A stretch of 57,462 nt of DNA, taken from positions 1-57,462 of the forward strand of contig JAQXGQ010000048.1 in assembly GCA_029006795.1 (NCBI GenBank). The letters run 5' to 3'. The notes beneath the pieces were generated by a model. It saw only the letters and a list, made by a program, of their open reading frames with translations, was not told the origin of the DNA and ran no database searches. Positions 24,619 to 33,626 of the stretch are shown piece after piece; within the stretch, counting starts at the first letter, position 1; every line of letters starts with the position of its first letter. A program made the translations under genes and the position numbers. The DNA comes from Clostridiales bacterium. GTDB lineage: Bacteria; Bacillota; Clostridia; Lachnospirales; Lachnospiraceae.

Positions 24619-24652
24619 AAATCGTCACTTCACAACGGAAGTGGCGATTTTT
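24618..24652. terminator. Bidirectional terminator between the PAP2 gene and asnB
   Basis: AAAATCGTCACTTC / GAAGTGGCGATTTT, 14 bp with one G-T pair on one strand, 6-base loop, A and T runs at both ends. It overlaps the PAP2 stop and abuts asnB. Confidence 0.85.
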
Positions 24653-24655
24653 GTG

Positions 24656-26503
24656 TTAGAGAGAAAGATGATATTTTTCCATCCAGTAGTTCATCTGGAT
24701 AAAATAAGCAAGCAGTTGCGGACCTGCCATGAGCTGACCAAACCAGGGTCTGCCGTATTCTTTCGGCGCTTCCATAAATTGTTGTACCTTTTTCTTATCT
24801 AGCAGGGGAAGAATGGGGGCATTCGGGTCAGTAAGAATCTTTTTCATTCCCGCAATTAAGAGTTTTTCGTAGCCGGGGTGGTAGGTTTTTGGATAAGGAC
24901 TTTTTTTCCGGTGAAGCAGTGCCTCCGGCAGCAAATTGGCACAGGCATCCCGCAGCAGTGTCTTTTCCACACCGTTCTGGTATTTCATTTCCCAGGGGAC
25001 ATTAAAGACATATTCGATAATGCGGTGGTCGGCAAAGGGAACTCTTGCCTCTAGCCCGGAATACATACTGGTACGGTCCATCCGGTCAAGAAGCGTTTGC
25101 ATAAACCACTTGATATTTAAATAAGAAACAGAGCGCCGTTTTGCTTCCTCCGGGGTATCACAGTCAAGCTTCGGAACCTTTGCTAAAGATTCCTGATAGC
25201 GGGCGTAGGAGTATTCCTTTAAGTGCAGCCTTTGGCAGAAATCCTCGTTTAAAAACAGGGTGCGGGCACTGATGTCATCCGACCACGGGAAACCGTCCCG
25301 ATTTAAAAGTTCCGGACGATAGAACCAGGGATAGCCGCCGAAAATTTCATCGGCACATTCTCCGGTCAGTGCCACTTTATTGTGCTTTGCCACAAGGGAG
25401 CAGAAGTAGAGCAGGGAGGCATCCACGTCCGTCATGCCGGGGAGGTCTTTGGCGTCCACCGCAGAAAAAAGCATGTCATAGAGGGTTTGCTGGTCGCATT
25501 CTAAGTAAGTATGGTTTGTCTGGCAGACCTCTAGCATTCGATTGACATAGGGAAGGTCACGTTCCGGCTGAAAAGAGTTCGATTGAAAATAAATGTCGTT
25601 ATCCGTAAAATCAAAGGAAAAGGTATTCAGGGTTTCACCATGCTCTTTCATGTAACCCGCAGCCACCGCTGTTACGATACTAGAGTCAATGCCGCCGGAA
25701 AGAAATGTGCAGACAGGAACGTCGGAAACCATCTGCTTTGTGATGGCATCCCGCACCAACGCACCGGTGCGATCTACAGTGTCGGCATAGTTTTCCGTAT
25801 GTTCTTTGCTTGGAATATCCCAATACATCCGGTCAGTAATCCCCTCTTTGGAAAGACAGAGATAATGTCCCGGCAATACTTCGTTCACATTGGTAAAAAC
25901 ACCGTTTCCTGAGGTGCGTGCCGGGCCGATGGAGAGGAGTTCCTGTAGACTGTTTTCGTTAATGGAAGGGGTAAATCCCGGATAGGTAAAAAGTGCTTTT
26001 GGTTCGGAACCAAACAGCAGAGTATTGTCAAAGACCGTGTAAAACAGCGGTTTTACCCCTACTCTGTCACGGTATAAAAACAGTTCCTCTTTCGCTCCAT
26101 CCCAGATGGCAAAGGAAAAAATACCGTTTAGGAGAGATACAAATTCTTTTCCATAGTGGATGTAGGAGTATAAGATGACCTCGGTATCGGAGGTGGTAGC
26201 AAAGCTGTAGCCGGCAGACTGTAATGCGGGTATCAGCTCCATTGTATTATAGATTTCACCGTTGTAGACAATAGCATATTCGCCCTGAGGAAAATGACGC
26301 ACCATAGGCTGGTTTCCTTTGGCAATATCACGGATAGAAAGTCTCGCATGAGAAAGTCCGGTGTGTTCTAGCAAAAAGACACCGGAGGCATCGTTTCCAC
26401 GGTGGGAAAGACAGGTGTGCATATTGTGAAGTATTTCCTCCCAATAGGGCTGCTTTTCTAAATAGCGTTGATTGAAGTTACAAAATCCGGCAATTCCGCA
26501 CAT
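24656..26503 (-). CDS. asnB: Asparagine synthetase (glutamine-hydrolysing)
   Basis: Makes asparagine from aspartate, ATP and glutamine nitrogen. The N-terminal class II glutaminase starts MCGIAGF, so Cys2 becomes the nucleophile after Met removal. VYNGEIYN, SDTEVILYSY and GIFSFAIWD follow. The synthetase half has the FLSGGIDSSIV pyrophosphate loop and LTGECADEIFGGYPWF. ATG 26503 is preceded by GGAGA, and the ATG 26515 upstream would bury the nucleophile. The 615-aa length fits. No T-box signature is seen in the upstream 160 bp. Confidence 0.94.
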   Translation of the reverse strand: MCGIAGFCNFNQRYLEKQPYWEEILHNMHTCLSHRGNDASGVFLLEHTGLSHARLSIRDIAKGNQPMVRHFPQGEYAIVYNGEIYNTMELIPALQSAGYSFATTSDTEVILYSYIHYGKEFVSLLNGIFSFAIWDGAKEELFLYRDRVGVKPLFYTVFDNTLLFGSEPKALFTYPGFTPSINENSLQELLSIGPARTSGNGVFTNVNEVLPGHYLCLSKEGITDRMYWDIPSKEHTENYADTVDRTGALVRDAITKQMVSDVPVCTFLSGGIDSSIVTAVAAGYMKEHGETLNTFSFDFTDNDIYFQSNSFQPERDLPYVNRMLEVCQTNHTYLECDQQTLYDMLFSAVDAKDLPGMTDVDASLLYFCSLVAKHNKVALTGECADEIFGGYPWFYRPELLNRDGFPWSDDISARTLFLNEDFCQRLHLKEYSYARYQESLAKVPKLDCDTPEEAKRRSVSYLNIKWFMQTLLDRMDRTSMYSGLEARVPFADHRIIEYVFNVPWEMKYQNGVEKTLLRDACANLLPEALLHRKKSPYPKTYHPGYEKLLIAGMKKILTDPNAPILPLLDKKKVQQFMEAPKEYGRPWFGQLMAGPQLLAYFIQMNYWMEKYHLSL

Positions 26504-26683
26504 AAAAATCTCCATTTTTGTTTCTGCTAAAAATACAGAAATATTCGTATATAGTATATGTGGAAATAGGGAAAAACATGTATAAAGGAAAATGAAAGAT
26601 TTCGTGTAAATTACGGTGGAAAGCCAGAATAGAAAAAAACTCGTGGTATATAATTTTAAGAAAAAGTGTATTCAGGAAAAAAT

Positions 26684-28516
26684 ATGCCAAATGAAAAGAT
26701 TGAAAATCAGTTAAACCTTGCCTTAGATGCCACCGCAGAAGAAAGAGAAAAGTCCTTAGATTTAGACGTAGGGTATGAAACGGTGGCAAAGACCTGGGAG
26801 GTAATTGTGAAGTTTTCCGGTACGACGGAGGAATTAGAGAGAGTATTAAAGGAAAGTTTTCCTAATGATTATTTACAAATACGCCTCACAAATCTGAGTA
26901 ATGAGTATGCCATTTTAGTGCTGCCTGAGGCGATTGTGGAGAAAGTGGCGGCATTACCGGAAATTGAATATATGGAAAAACCAAAGAGGCTCTTTTTCGC
27001 TGTAAACAACGGGAAAAGAGCCTCTTGTATTTCTGCCTTGCAGACCGGTGAGGCATCCGTCAGTGACAGGAATCGCCTTTTTGGAAATGGGGTCATTGTG
27101 GCAGTGGTTGATTCTGGGATTGACTACAGTCACCCGGATTTTCGCAATGCTGACGGTACGACTAGGATTTTAGATTTATGGGATCAGACAGTTCCCGGGG
27201 GAAGTGTGCCGGATAGAAGAAATGTACAAGGAGAAGAGGAACAGTATTTACAGCCGCCGGAGGGATTTTTTCTTGGAACGGAATTTCCCCGGGAGATTAT
27301 CAATCTTGCATTAGAACAGCCGACGGAGCAGCAGCGTTATGAGATATGCCCGAGCAGAGATAATTCCGGACATGGTACTCATGTGGCGGGGATTGCTGCC
27401 GGAAATGGCAGGGCATCGGAAGGAAGATACCGGGGAGTTGCTTTTGAGAGTGAACTGATTGTGGTAAAACTAGGGGTGCAGAAAGAGGAGGGATTTCCAA
27501 GAACGACGGAACTGATGCAGGCAGTGGATTACTGTATCCGTAAAGCCCAGAGCTATGGACGCCCGATAGCGCTTAATCTAAGCTTCGGAAACAATTATGG
27601 CTCTCATTCCGGCACATCCTTAATAGAAACATTTTTAGATGATATGGCAGACCGATGGAAAACATCCATTGCCATAGGAAGCGGAAATGAAGGAGCCGCG
27701 GCAGTACATACCTCAGGCAGGCTTGTCGATGGAAGAACAGAAGAGGTGGAGTTAGCAGTCAGTGAATATGAGATAGGGATAAATCTTCAGATATGGAAAT
27801 CTTATGTGGATGAGGTTTCGGTTTCGATTGTTCATCCGAACGGAACTGTGATAGGGCCGATACGCAAGGTTCAGGGAACGCAGAGATTTGCAATTCAGAA
27901 TACCCAGATATTGCTCTATTACGGAGAACCGAGTCCCTATCGGCAGTATCAGGAAATTTATTTTGATTTCATACCAAAGGATAACTATATTGACAGCGGT
28001 ATCTGGAAAATCCGGTTATTACCCCAGAGGATTGTGCAGGGCAATTATGATATGTGGCTTCCCTCCGGCGGCGTTTTAAATGCGGGAACCGGGTTTTTGT
28101 TCCCGACGGAGGAAACGACCCTTACCATTCCTTCCACGGCATCAAAGGTGATTACCGTTGCTGCGTATGATGCCCTGTATAATCAGCTTGCTTCTTTTTC
28201 CGGCAGGGGCTATACCAGAGAAACAAACCAGATAAAGCCGGATATTGCAGCACCGGGAGTAGAGATTACTTCCTGTGCCCCCGGCGGTGGTTATGTGACA
28301 CGCAGCGGTACGTCTATGGCAACGCCCTTTGTGACGGGAGGTGCGGCGCTTTTGATGGAATGGGGGATTGTAAACGGCAATGACGCCTACCTTTATGGAG
28401 AGAGAATGAAGGCTTATTTCATTCGTGGGGCAAGGCATTTACCGGTATTAAGTGTTTATCCAAACCCGCAGTTAGGCTGGGGGGTGCTGTGCGTGGCGGC
28501 GAGCATCCCGGTGTGA
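26684..28516 (+). CDS. S8 family subtilisin-like protease, Csp-like
   Basis: A 610-aa serine protease. The triad is intact: D143 in AVVDSGIDYSHPDF, H230 in NSGHGTHVAGIAAG and S544 in RSGTSMATPFVTGG, with oxyanion N335 in GSGNEG. A domain of roughly 150 residues between the His and Ser blocks (about 350-480) resembles the jelly-roll insertion of clostridial Csp proteases, which process the cortex hydrolase SleC at germination. There is no signal peptide, as in Csp proteins. The N-terminal ~100 residues look like a prodomain. ATG 26684 follows AGGAAA. GTG 26666 is the alternative start. No sleC or other csp gene is nearby. Confidence 0.82.
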   Translation: MPNEKIENQLNLALDATAEEREKSLDLDVGYETVAKTWEVIVKFSGTTEELERVLKESFPNDYLQIRLTNLSNEYAILVLPEAIVEKVAALPEIEYMEKPKRLFFAVNNGKRASCISALQTGEASVSDRNRLFGNGVIVAVVDSGIDYSHPDFRNADGTTRILDLWDQTVPGGSVPDRRNVQGEEEQYLQPPEGFFLGTEFPREIINLALEQPTEQQRYEICPSRDNSGHGTHVAGIAAGNGRASEGRYRGVAFESELIVVKLGVQKEEGFPRTTELMQAVDYCIRKAQSYGRPIALNLSFGNNYGSHSGTSLIETFLDDMADRWKTSIAIGSGNEGAAAVHTSGRLVDGRTEEVELAVSEYEIGINLQIWKSYVDEVSVSIVHPNGTVIGPIRKVQGTQRFAIQNTQILLYYGEPSPYRQYQEIYFDFIPKDNYIDSGIWKIRLLPQRIVQGNYDMWLPSGGVLNAGTGFLFPTEETTLTIPSTASKVITVAAYDALYNQLASFSGRGYTRETNQIKPDIAAPGVEITSCAPGGGYVTRSGTSMATPFVTGGAALLMEWGIVNGNDAYLYGERMKAYFIRGARHLPVLSVYPNPQLGWGVLCVAASIPV

Positions 28517-28619
28517 TATTAGGGGGAAAGCGGATGTTAAAAATAATGTTTAGGGAAAATAAGGATAAAATTGTCAATGAAATAACTAAGTGTCGATATA
28601 ATTGAAGAAGGAGTGAACA

Positions 28620-28648
28620 TTGATATTTGAAATAAAATAAAGTATAAT
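28620..28648 (+). promoter_or_regulatory. Sigma-A promoter of trkA
   Basis: TTGATA (28620-28625), 17-bp spacer, TATAAT (28643-28648). It gives about 90 nt of leader. The ydaO-type c-di-AMP riboswitch often found before potassium genes is not recognisable there. Confidence 0.65.
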
Positions 28649-28745
28649 TATCAAGAATGTTCGTTTTTAATCATATAAGTGTTACTAGGACGCTGATGAA
28701 TGGTATTTGATACAATTTTGAACTTTGAGAGGAGTTTTTATAACA

Positions 28746-30107
28746 ATGAAGATAATCATAGCGGGAGACGGGAAAGTTGGTTCTACACTGACAAAACAAC
28801 TCTCCGCAGAGGGAAACGATATTACCTTGGTGGATGCGAATCCGAAAGTATTGGCAGCGATGGAAGAGACATACGATATTATGGCAGTACAGGGAAATTG
28901 TGCTACGATGGAGGTCTTAGAACAGGCAGGCGTGAAAGAGGCAGATTTGCTGATTGCTGCCACCAGTGCGGATGAAATCAATCTTCTTTGCTGCCTTACT
29001 GCACATGGAATGAATAAAAAACTGCATACCATTGCACGAATCCGTAACCCGGAATATACAGACCAGATTGTAAAAATGCGTGATACGTTTGCATTATCAT
29101 TGACGGTGAATCCGGAGAAACAGGCAGCGATAGAGATAGAGCGCCTTTTAAAATATCCGGGATTTTTGAGACGTGATACGTTTGCAAAGGGCAGAGTAGA
29201 AATCGTAGAACTTCGGGTAGACAGAAACAGTAAGTTGTGTAATCAGGCATTAAATGACCTTAACTCCATTACAAAGTGTAAAGTGTTAGTTTGTGCTGTT
29301 TTGCGGGACGGAACGGCAGTAGCTCCTGACGGTAATTTTGTTTTACTAGAAGGAGACCGTATTTTTGTGACGGCACCTTCTAATAACCTGACAACCCTTT
29401 TAAAGAGCTTAGATATCATTACCCACAAAGTAAAGAGGGTGATTCTTTGTGGAGGGGGAAGAGTCAGCTATTATCTGGCAAAGCAATTAGAAAACAGCGG
29501 TATTTCGGTACAGCTGATAGAACAGGATTATGAGCGTTGTGTACAACTTTCTGCAATGTTGCCGGGAGTTTGTGTGATTCACGGGGATGCTAGCAGTGAA
29601 AGCCTGTTAGACAGTGAAGGAATTTCGGAGTGCGACGCCTTAGTAACCTTAACAGGGCTTGATGAATTAAATATGGTTATTTCCCTCTACGGTACTAGCT
29701 GTGGTGTTCCACAGGTTATCACGAAGCTTGGCAGAGTGGGAAACAGTCATATTTTAAACAGTATTTCTATTGGAAGTACGGTAAGTCCAAAAGAACTGTG
29801 CTGTAACTCCATTGTCCGTTATGTCCGTGCCATGAGAAATCAGACAGGAGCGGCATTATCAGTACATTCCATTGCGGATGGGCAGATGGAGGCAGTAGAG
29901 TTTATTGTGGATAGGAACACGAAATACATTGGTGAACCGTTAAAAAATCTCACCATAAAAAAGAATGTTTTGGTCGTATGTATTACCCACGATTCAAAAC
30001 AGGAGATACCAAGCGGAGAATCTTTTTACCGCATCGGGGACACAGTCATTGTTGTAACCAGTGTAAATAAAGTTATTTACCAGTTAAATGACATTTTCGA
30101 AGAGTAA
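28746..30107 (+). CDS. trkA: Trk potassium uptake regulatory subunit TrkA
   Basis: Cytoplasmic gating ring of the Trk channel. The 453-aa protein has two RCK units: the first with MKIIIAGDGKVGSTL (GxGxxG nucleotide loop) and its RCK-C, the second starting RVILCGGGRVSYYLAKQL near residue 225, again with a C domain. The tandem arrangement is TrkA rather than the half-size KtrA. ATG 28746 follows AGAGGAG by about 10 bases. trkH starts 20 bp downstream, forming a two-gene operon. Confidence 0.93.
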   Translation: MKIIIAGDGKVGSTLTKQLSAEGNDITLVDANPKVLAAMEETYDIMAVQGNCATMEVLEQAGVKEADLLIAATSADEINLLCCLTAHGMNKKLHTIARIRNPEYTDQIVKMRDTFALSLTVNPEKQAAIEIERLLKYPGFLRRDTFAKGRVEIVELRVDRNSKLCNQALNDLNSITKCKVLVCAVLRDGTAVAPDGNFVLLEGDRIFVTAPSNNLTTLLKSLDIITHKVKRVILCGGGRVSYYLAKQLENSGISVQLIEQDYERCVQLSAMLPGVCVIHGDASSESLLDSEGISECDALVTLTGLDELNMVISLYGTSCGVPQVITKLGRVGNSHILNSISIGSTVSPKELCCNSIVRYVRAMRNQTGAALSVHSIADGQMEAVEFIVDRNTKYIGEPLKNLTIKKNVLVVCITHDSKQEIPSGESFYRIGDTVIVVTSVNKVIYQLNDIFEE

Positions 30108-30127
30108 GTATAAGGCGGGATAAAAAG

Positions 30128-31582
30128 ATGAATTACAAAATGATAGGAAGATTTATCGGCAAGATTTTACTAGTGGAGGCTGCTTTCTTAGCGCCTGCCC
30201 TGCTGATAAGTATTTTTTTTCAGGAAACTGAGGCTGCGCGGGCATTTTTTATCACCATTATCATTAATATTGTTGTTGCAGGGGTGATGCTTGGCGCTGC
30301 AAAGGGAGCACAGAAGGGCTTTCATGTCAGGGAAGGATTAGTCTGTGTAGGAATTAGCTGGATTGCAATGAGTGTTTTAGGCTGTCTGCCCTTTTTTTTG
30401 TCCGGGGCAATTCCAAATTATGTAGATGCCCTGTTTGAGACGGTGTCCGGATTTACCACAACGGGAGCATCTATTTTATCAGATGTGGAGTCCATGCCGA
30501 AAGGACTTTTGTATTGGAGGAGTTTCAGTCATTGGTTAGGAGGCATGGGAGTTCTGGTATTTTTGCTTGCGGTTTCCTCGGGAGACGAGAGAAATAAGGG
30601 ATTTACGATGCACTTGCTTCGGGCAGAAAGTCCGGGACCTAAAGTAGGGAAACTGGTTCCTAGAATGAAACGGACGGCAGAGCTTTTGTATTTGATGTAT
30701 ATTTTGCTGACCGTTTTAGATGTTGTTTTTCTTTTGATTGGGAAAATGCCGTTATTTGATGCAATTTGTACCGCATTCGGAACAGCGGGAACCGGTGGCT
30801 TTGGTATTAGAAATGACAGTATTGCAGGTTACAGTCCTTACATTCAAAATGTCTGTACGGTATTTATGTTGTTGTTTGGTATTAATTTCAGCTGTTATTA
30901 CCTGATTTTGATTCGCCAGTTTAAAAGTGTCTGGAAAGATGAGGAACTGCGGCTGTATCTGGGAATTGTATTAGGAAGCATTCTGCTCATTACCATAAAT
31001 TTAAGGGATTATTATTCTTCTTTGGGAGAGACTTTGCGTCATGCGGCGTTTCAGGTGGCAAGTATTGTCACAACCACCGGATTTGCCACCACGGATTTTG
31101 ATTTATGGCCGGGATTTTCAAGGACGATTTTACTTTGTCTTATGATTGTGGGAGCCTGTGCAGGGAGTACTGGCGGAGGTTTTAAATGTGGCAGGGTGTT
31201 GTTGATTCTTAAAGGACTGCGCAGGAGCGTACAGCAGATTGTGCATCCGGGAAAAATACAGGTTGTACGGGTCAATGGACGTGTCATAGAAGAAAAGGTA
31301 ATGGAAAATACCAATGCTTATCTTGCAGCATATGCCCTGATTATCGTAAGTAGCTTTCTTCTGGTATCAATAGATGGTTTTTCTGTAGAGACGAATTTTT
31401 CTGCAGTTATATCCTGCTTTAATAATATCGGACCGGGATTGGCAGCAGTGGGACCGACCTGTAATTACAGTGCTTACAGTGTTTTTTCCAAAATCGTTCT
31501 GATTGTGAATATGTTGGCAGGAAGATTAGAAATTTTCCCGATACTGATTTTATTTTCAAGGACAACCTGGAGACATAGATAG
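30128..31582 (+). CDS. trkH: Trk potassium channel subunit TrkH
   Basis: Pore-forming K+ uptake protein of 484 aa with about eight to ten membrane segments in four M1-P-M2 repeats. The filter glycines appear in SGFTTTGAS, GTAGTGGFG, VTTTGFATT and NNIGPGL. Works with TrkA directly upstream. The charged loop RVNGRVIEEKVMEN is typical between repeats three and four. AAAAAG precedes the ATG. Confidence 0.93.
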   Translation: MNYKMIGRFIGKILLVEAAFLAPALLISIFFQETEAARAFFITIIINIVVAGVMLGAAKGAQKGFHVREGLVCVGISWIAMSVLGCLPFFLSGAIPNYVDALFETVSGFTTTGASILSDVESMPKGLLYWRSFSHWLGGMGVLVFLLAVSSGDERNKGFTMHLLRAESPGPKVGKLVPRMKRTAELLYLMYILLTVLDVVFLLIGKMPLFDAICTAFGTAGTGGFGIRNDSIAGYSPYIQNVCTVFMLLFGINFSCYYLILIRQFKSVWKDEELRLYLGIVLGSILLITINLRDYYSSLGETLRHAAFQVASIVTTTGFATTDFDLWPGFSRTILLCLMIVGACAGSTGGGFKCGRVLLILKGLRRSVQQIVHPGKIQVVRVNGRVIEEKVMENTNAYLAAYALIIVSSFLLVSIDGFSVETNFSAVISCFNNIGPGLAAVGPTCNYSAYSVFSKIVLIVNMLAGRLEIFPILILFSRTTWRHR

Positions 31583-31643
31583 AAAAGATTGTTTGACAAA
31601 GGGACAGAGGCGGTATTGAGAAAATAGAAAGAGATTTAGAAAT

Positions 31644-32960
31644 ATGTCAGTGAGAAAACAATTTGCAAAATATGTGTCACAGAATGTATTAGGGATGATA
31701 GGAATCTCCCTGTACATTCTTGCTGACACGTTTTTTATCGCAAAAGCGGTAGGAAGTAAGGGAATTACGGCGTTGAATTTGGTGCTGCCGGTATATAGCC
31801 TGATTTTTGCCATTGGGGCAATGATAGGAGTGGGCTCCGGGATTCGTTTTTCTATTGCAAGAAGCAAAGGAGAAGAAGAGGCAGACAGTTATTTTCCAAA
31901 TGCCCTCTTTTTTGGAACGCTAATAGGAATTATTTTTATGTTTATGGGAATTTTGATTCCGAACAAAATCGTAGCATTTTTGGGCGGTGATGCAGAGATT
32001 ATTCCGGTAGGAACACCCTATACCCGGATCTTTATGACGTTTGCCCCTTGTTTTATCTGGAATCATATCTGTAATGCCTTTGTGCGGAATGACAGAGCAC
32101 CGGGGATTGCCATGATGGCGACTTTGTTTAGCAGTCTGTTTAATATTGTGATGGATTATGTACTGATGTTTCCATTCGGTCTGGGAATGGAAGGAGCAGC
32201 ATTAGCAACTGCCTGTTCGCCGATTGTTGGAGTACTCATTTGCTGCACGCACCTTTTTTCAAAAAAAAGTCAGGTTCACTTGAAGTTGGCAAAGCCTTCG
32301 GTGAAGAAGCTGTTTCATTCCTGTCAGGTGGGAGTATCCGCTTTTGTGGGAGAAATTTCTTCAGGAGTCATTACAGCAGTTTTTAATTTCATTATACTGG
32401 CTTTGGCGGGAAATGTGGGAGTTGCGGCATATGGTGTCGTGGCAAATACCGCCTTAGTGGCAGTGTCTATGTTTAATGGTGTGGCACAGGGTTCTCAGCC
32501 TTTGGTCAGTGAGTATTATGGCAGAGGAGATTCAGAAAAAGTAAGAAAAATATTAGGGTTTGCAGTGAAAACCGCACTCATTTTTGCAGTGGGAATTATT
32601 GCAATGATTTATCTGGGGACAGATATCATCGTGGCGGTATTTAACAGTGAAGAGGATATGGAGTTAGCATCATACGCTGTGACAGGATTACGGCTATACT
32701 TTCTCGGTTTTTTATTTGCAGGGATTAACATTGTGGGAGCAGGTGTGTTAAGTGCTGTTGAATCTGCGAGGTGGGCATTTATCGCTTCTATTCTCAGGGG
32801 ATTTGTGGCGATTATTGCCTGTGCATTCATATTGTCCTACCTTTTTGGCATGAATGGTGTCTGGCTGGCATTTCCGGCAGCAGAATTTATCACAATGGTG
32901 GTGACAGTCGTGGCACTTTGGCGTGGTGTATGGCACCCAGTGAACAGTAATGGCAGATGA
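31644..32960 (+). CDS. MATE-family multidrug/antiporter exporter
   Basis: A 438-aa membrane protein with about twelve segments in two homologous halves, the second starting near residue 225. The N-terminal VLGMIGISLYILADTFFIAKAVG and the internal NVGVAAYGVVANTALVAVSMFNGVAQGSQPLVS are typical MATE blocks. It exchanges cationic compounds for Na+ or H+. The substrate is unknown. It follows trkH by 61 bp; its 3' end overlaps the region upstream of an Uma2-type gene. Confidence 0.88.
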   Translation: MSVRKQFAKYVSQNVLGMIGISLYILADTFFIAKAVGSKGITALNLVLPVYSLIFAIGAMIGVGSGIRFSIARSKGEEEADSYFPNALFFGTLIGIIFMFMGILIPNKIVAFLGGDAEIIPVGTPYTRIFMTFAPCFIWNHICNAFVRNDRAPGIAMMATLFSSLFNIVMDYVLMFPFGLGMEGAALATACSPIVGVLICCTHLFSKKSQVHLKLAKPSVKKLFHSCQVGVSAFVGEISSGVITAVFNFIILALAGNVGVAAYGVVANTALVAVSMFNGVAQGSQPLVSEYYGRGDSEKVRKILGFAVKTALIFAVGIIAMIYLGTDIIVAVFNSEEDMELASYAVTGLRLYFLGFLFAGINIVGAGVLSAVESARWAFIASILRGFVAIIACAFILSYLFGMNGVWLAFPAAEFITMVVTVVALWRGVWHPVNSNGR

Positions 32961-33042
32961 GATAGGAAATGGTGTGGCAAAGATTCAGACTTCGTGTTAT
33001 GATGGAGACAGAGGAAAAACAAAAAACGAAGGGAGGATAAAT

Positions 33043-33591
33043 ATGGCATTGGCAAAGGAAAAAATATATTGTGTTGAGGATGTATATAACCTGCCGGAAG
33101 GGCAACGGGCTGAACTGATAGACGGTCAGATGTATATGATGGCACCGCCAAATCGGAGACATCAGGAAATTGCAGGGGAACTTTTCGGCGTAATTCGTGA
33201 ATATATAAAGGGAAATTATGGACAGTGCAAACCCTACATTGCCCCCTTTGCAGTTTTTTTAAATGAGGATGACAGGAATTATGTGGAGCCGGATATCTCT
33301 GTGATCTGTGACAAAAGGAAACTGAATGAGAAAGGCTGCAACGGTGCACCGGACTGGATTATAGAAGTTGTATCACCGGGCAGTCAGCGCATGGACTATA
33401 TGATAAAGCTGTTTAAGTATAGGACGGCAGGTGTTCGCGAGTACTGGGTGGTCGACCCAAAGGATGATACTGTCACGGTTTATGATTTTTGGCATGATGA
33501 TATGGGGAAATACTCTTTTAAAGACACCGTAAAGGTGGGAATATATCCGGGATTTGAGATTGATTTCTCAGAGGTAACCGGACTTGAATAA
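33043..33591 (+). CDS. Uma2 family (DUF820) endonuclease-like protein
   Basis: A 182-aa protein of the Uma2/DUF820 group, which has a PD-(D/E)XK-like fold. Visible are YNLPEGQRAELIDGQMYMM near the start, EPDISVI and PDWIIEVVSPGSQRMDY, holding the expected acidic residues. Function in vivo is unknown; such genes are accessory and multiply in some genomes. ATG 33043 follows GGGAGG, so the longer frame back to 32950, which overlaps the MATE gene, is rejected. Confidence 0.83.
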   Translation: MALAKEKIYCVEDVYNLPEGQRAELIDGQMYMMAPPNRRHQEIAGELFGVIREYIKGNYGQCKPYIAPFAVFLNEDDRNYVEPDISVICDKRKLNEKGCNGAPDWIIEVVSPGSQRMDYMIKLFKYRTAGVREYWVVDPKDDTVTVYDFWHDDMGKYSFKDTVKVGIYPGFEIDFSEVTGLE

Positions 33592-33626
33592 CTAAGTGAA
33601 AAGTAGTGGATAGCGGTTTTGTACAA

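Noticed and set aside
26504-26683. T-box or other riboswitch before asnB
   Set aside because: The gap is too short and lacks the T-box signature.
28517-28745. ydaO (c-di-AMP) riboswitch before trkA
   Set aside because: The conserved blocks of the aptamer are not recognisable; only a plain promoter is seen.
32837-33349. 170-codon reverse frame opposite the MATE and Uma2 genes
   Set aside because: It is an antisense shadow spanning two well-supported genes and resembles no protein.
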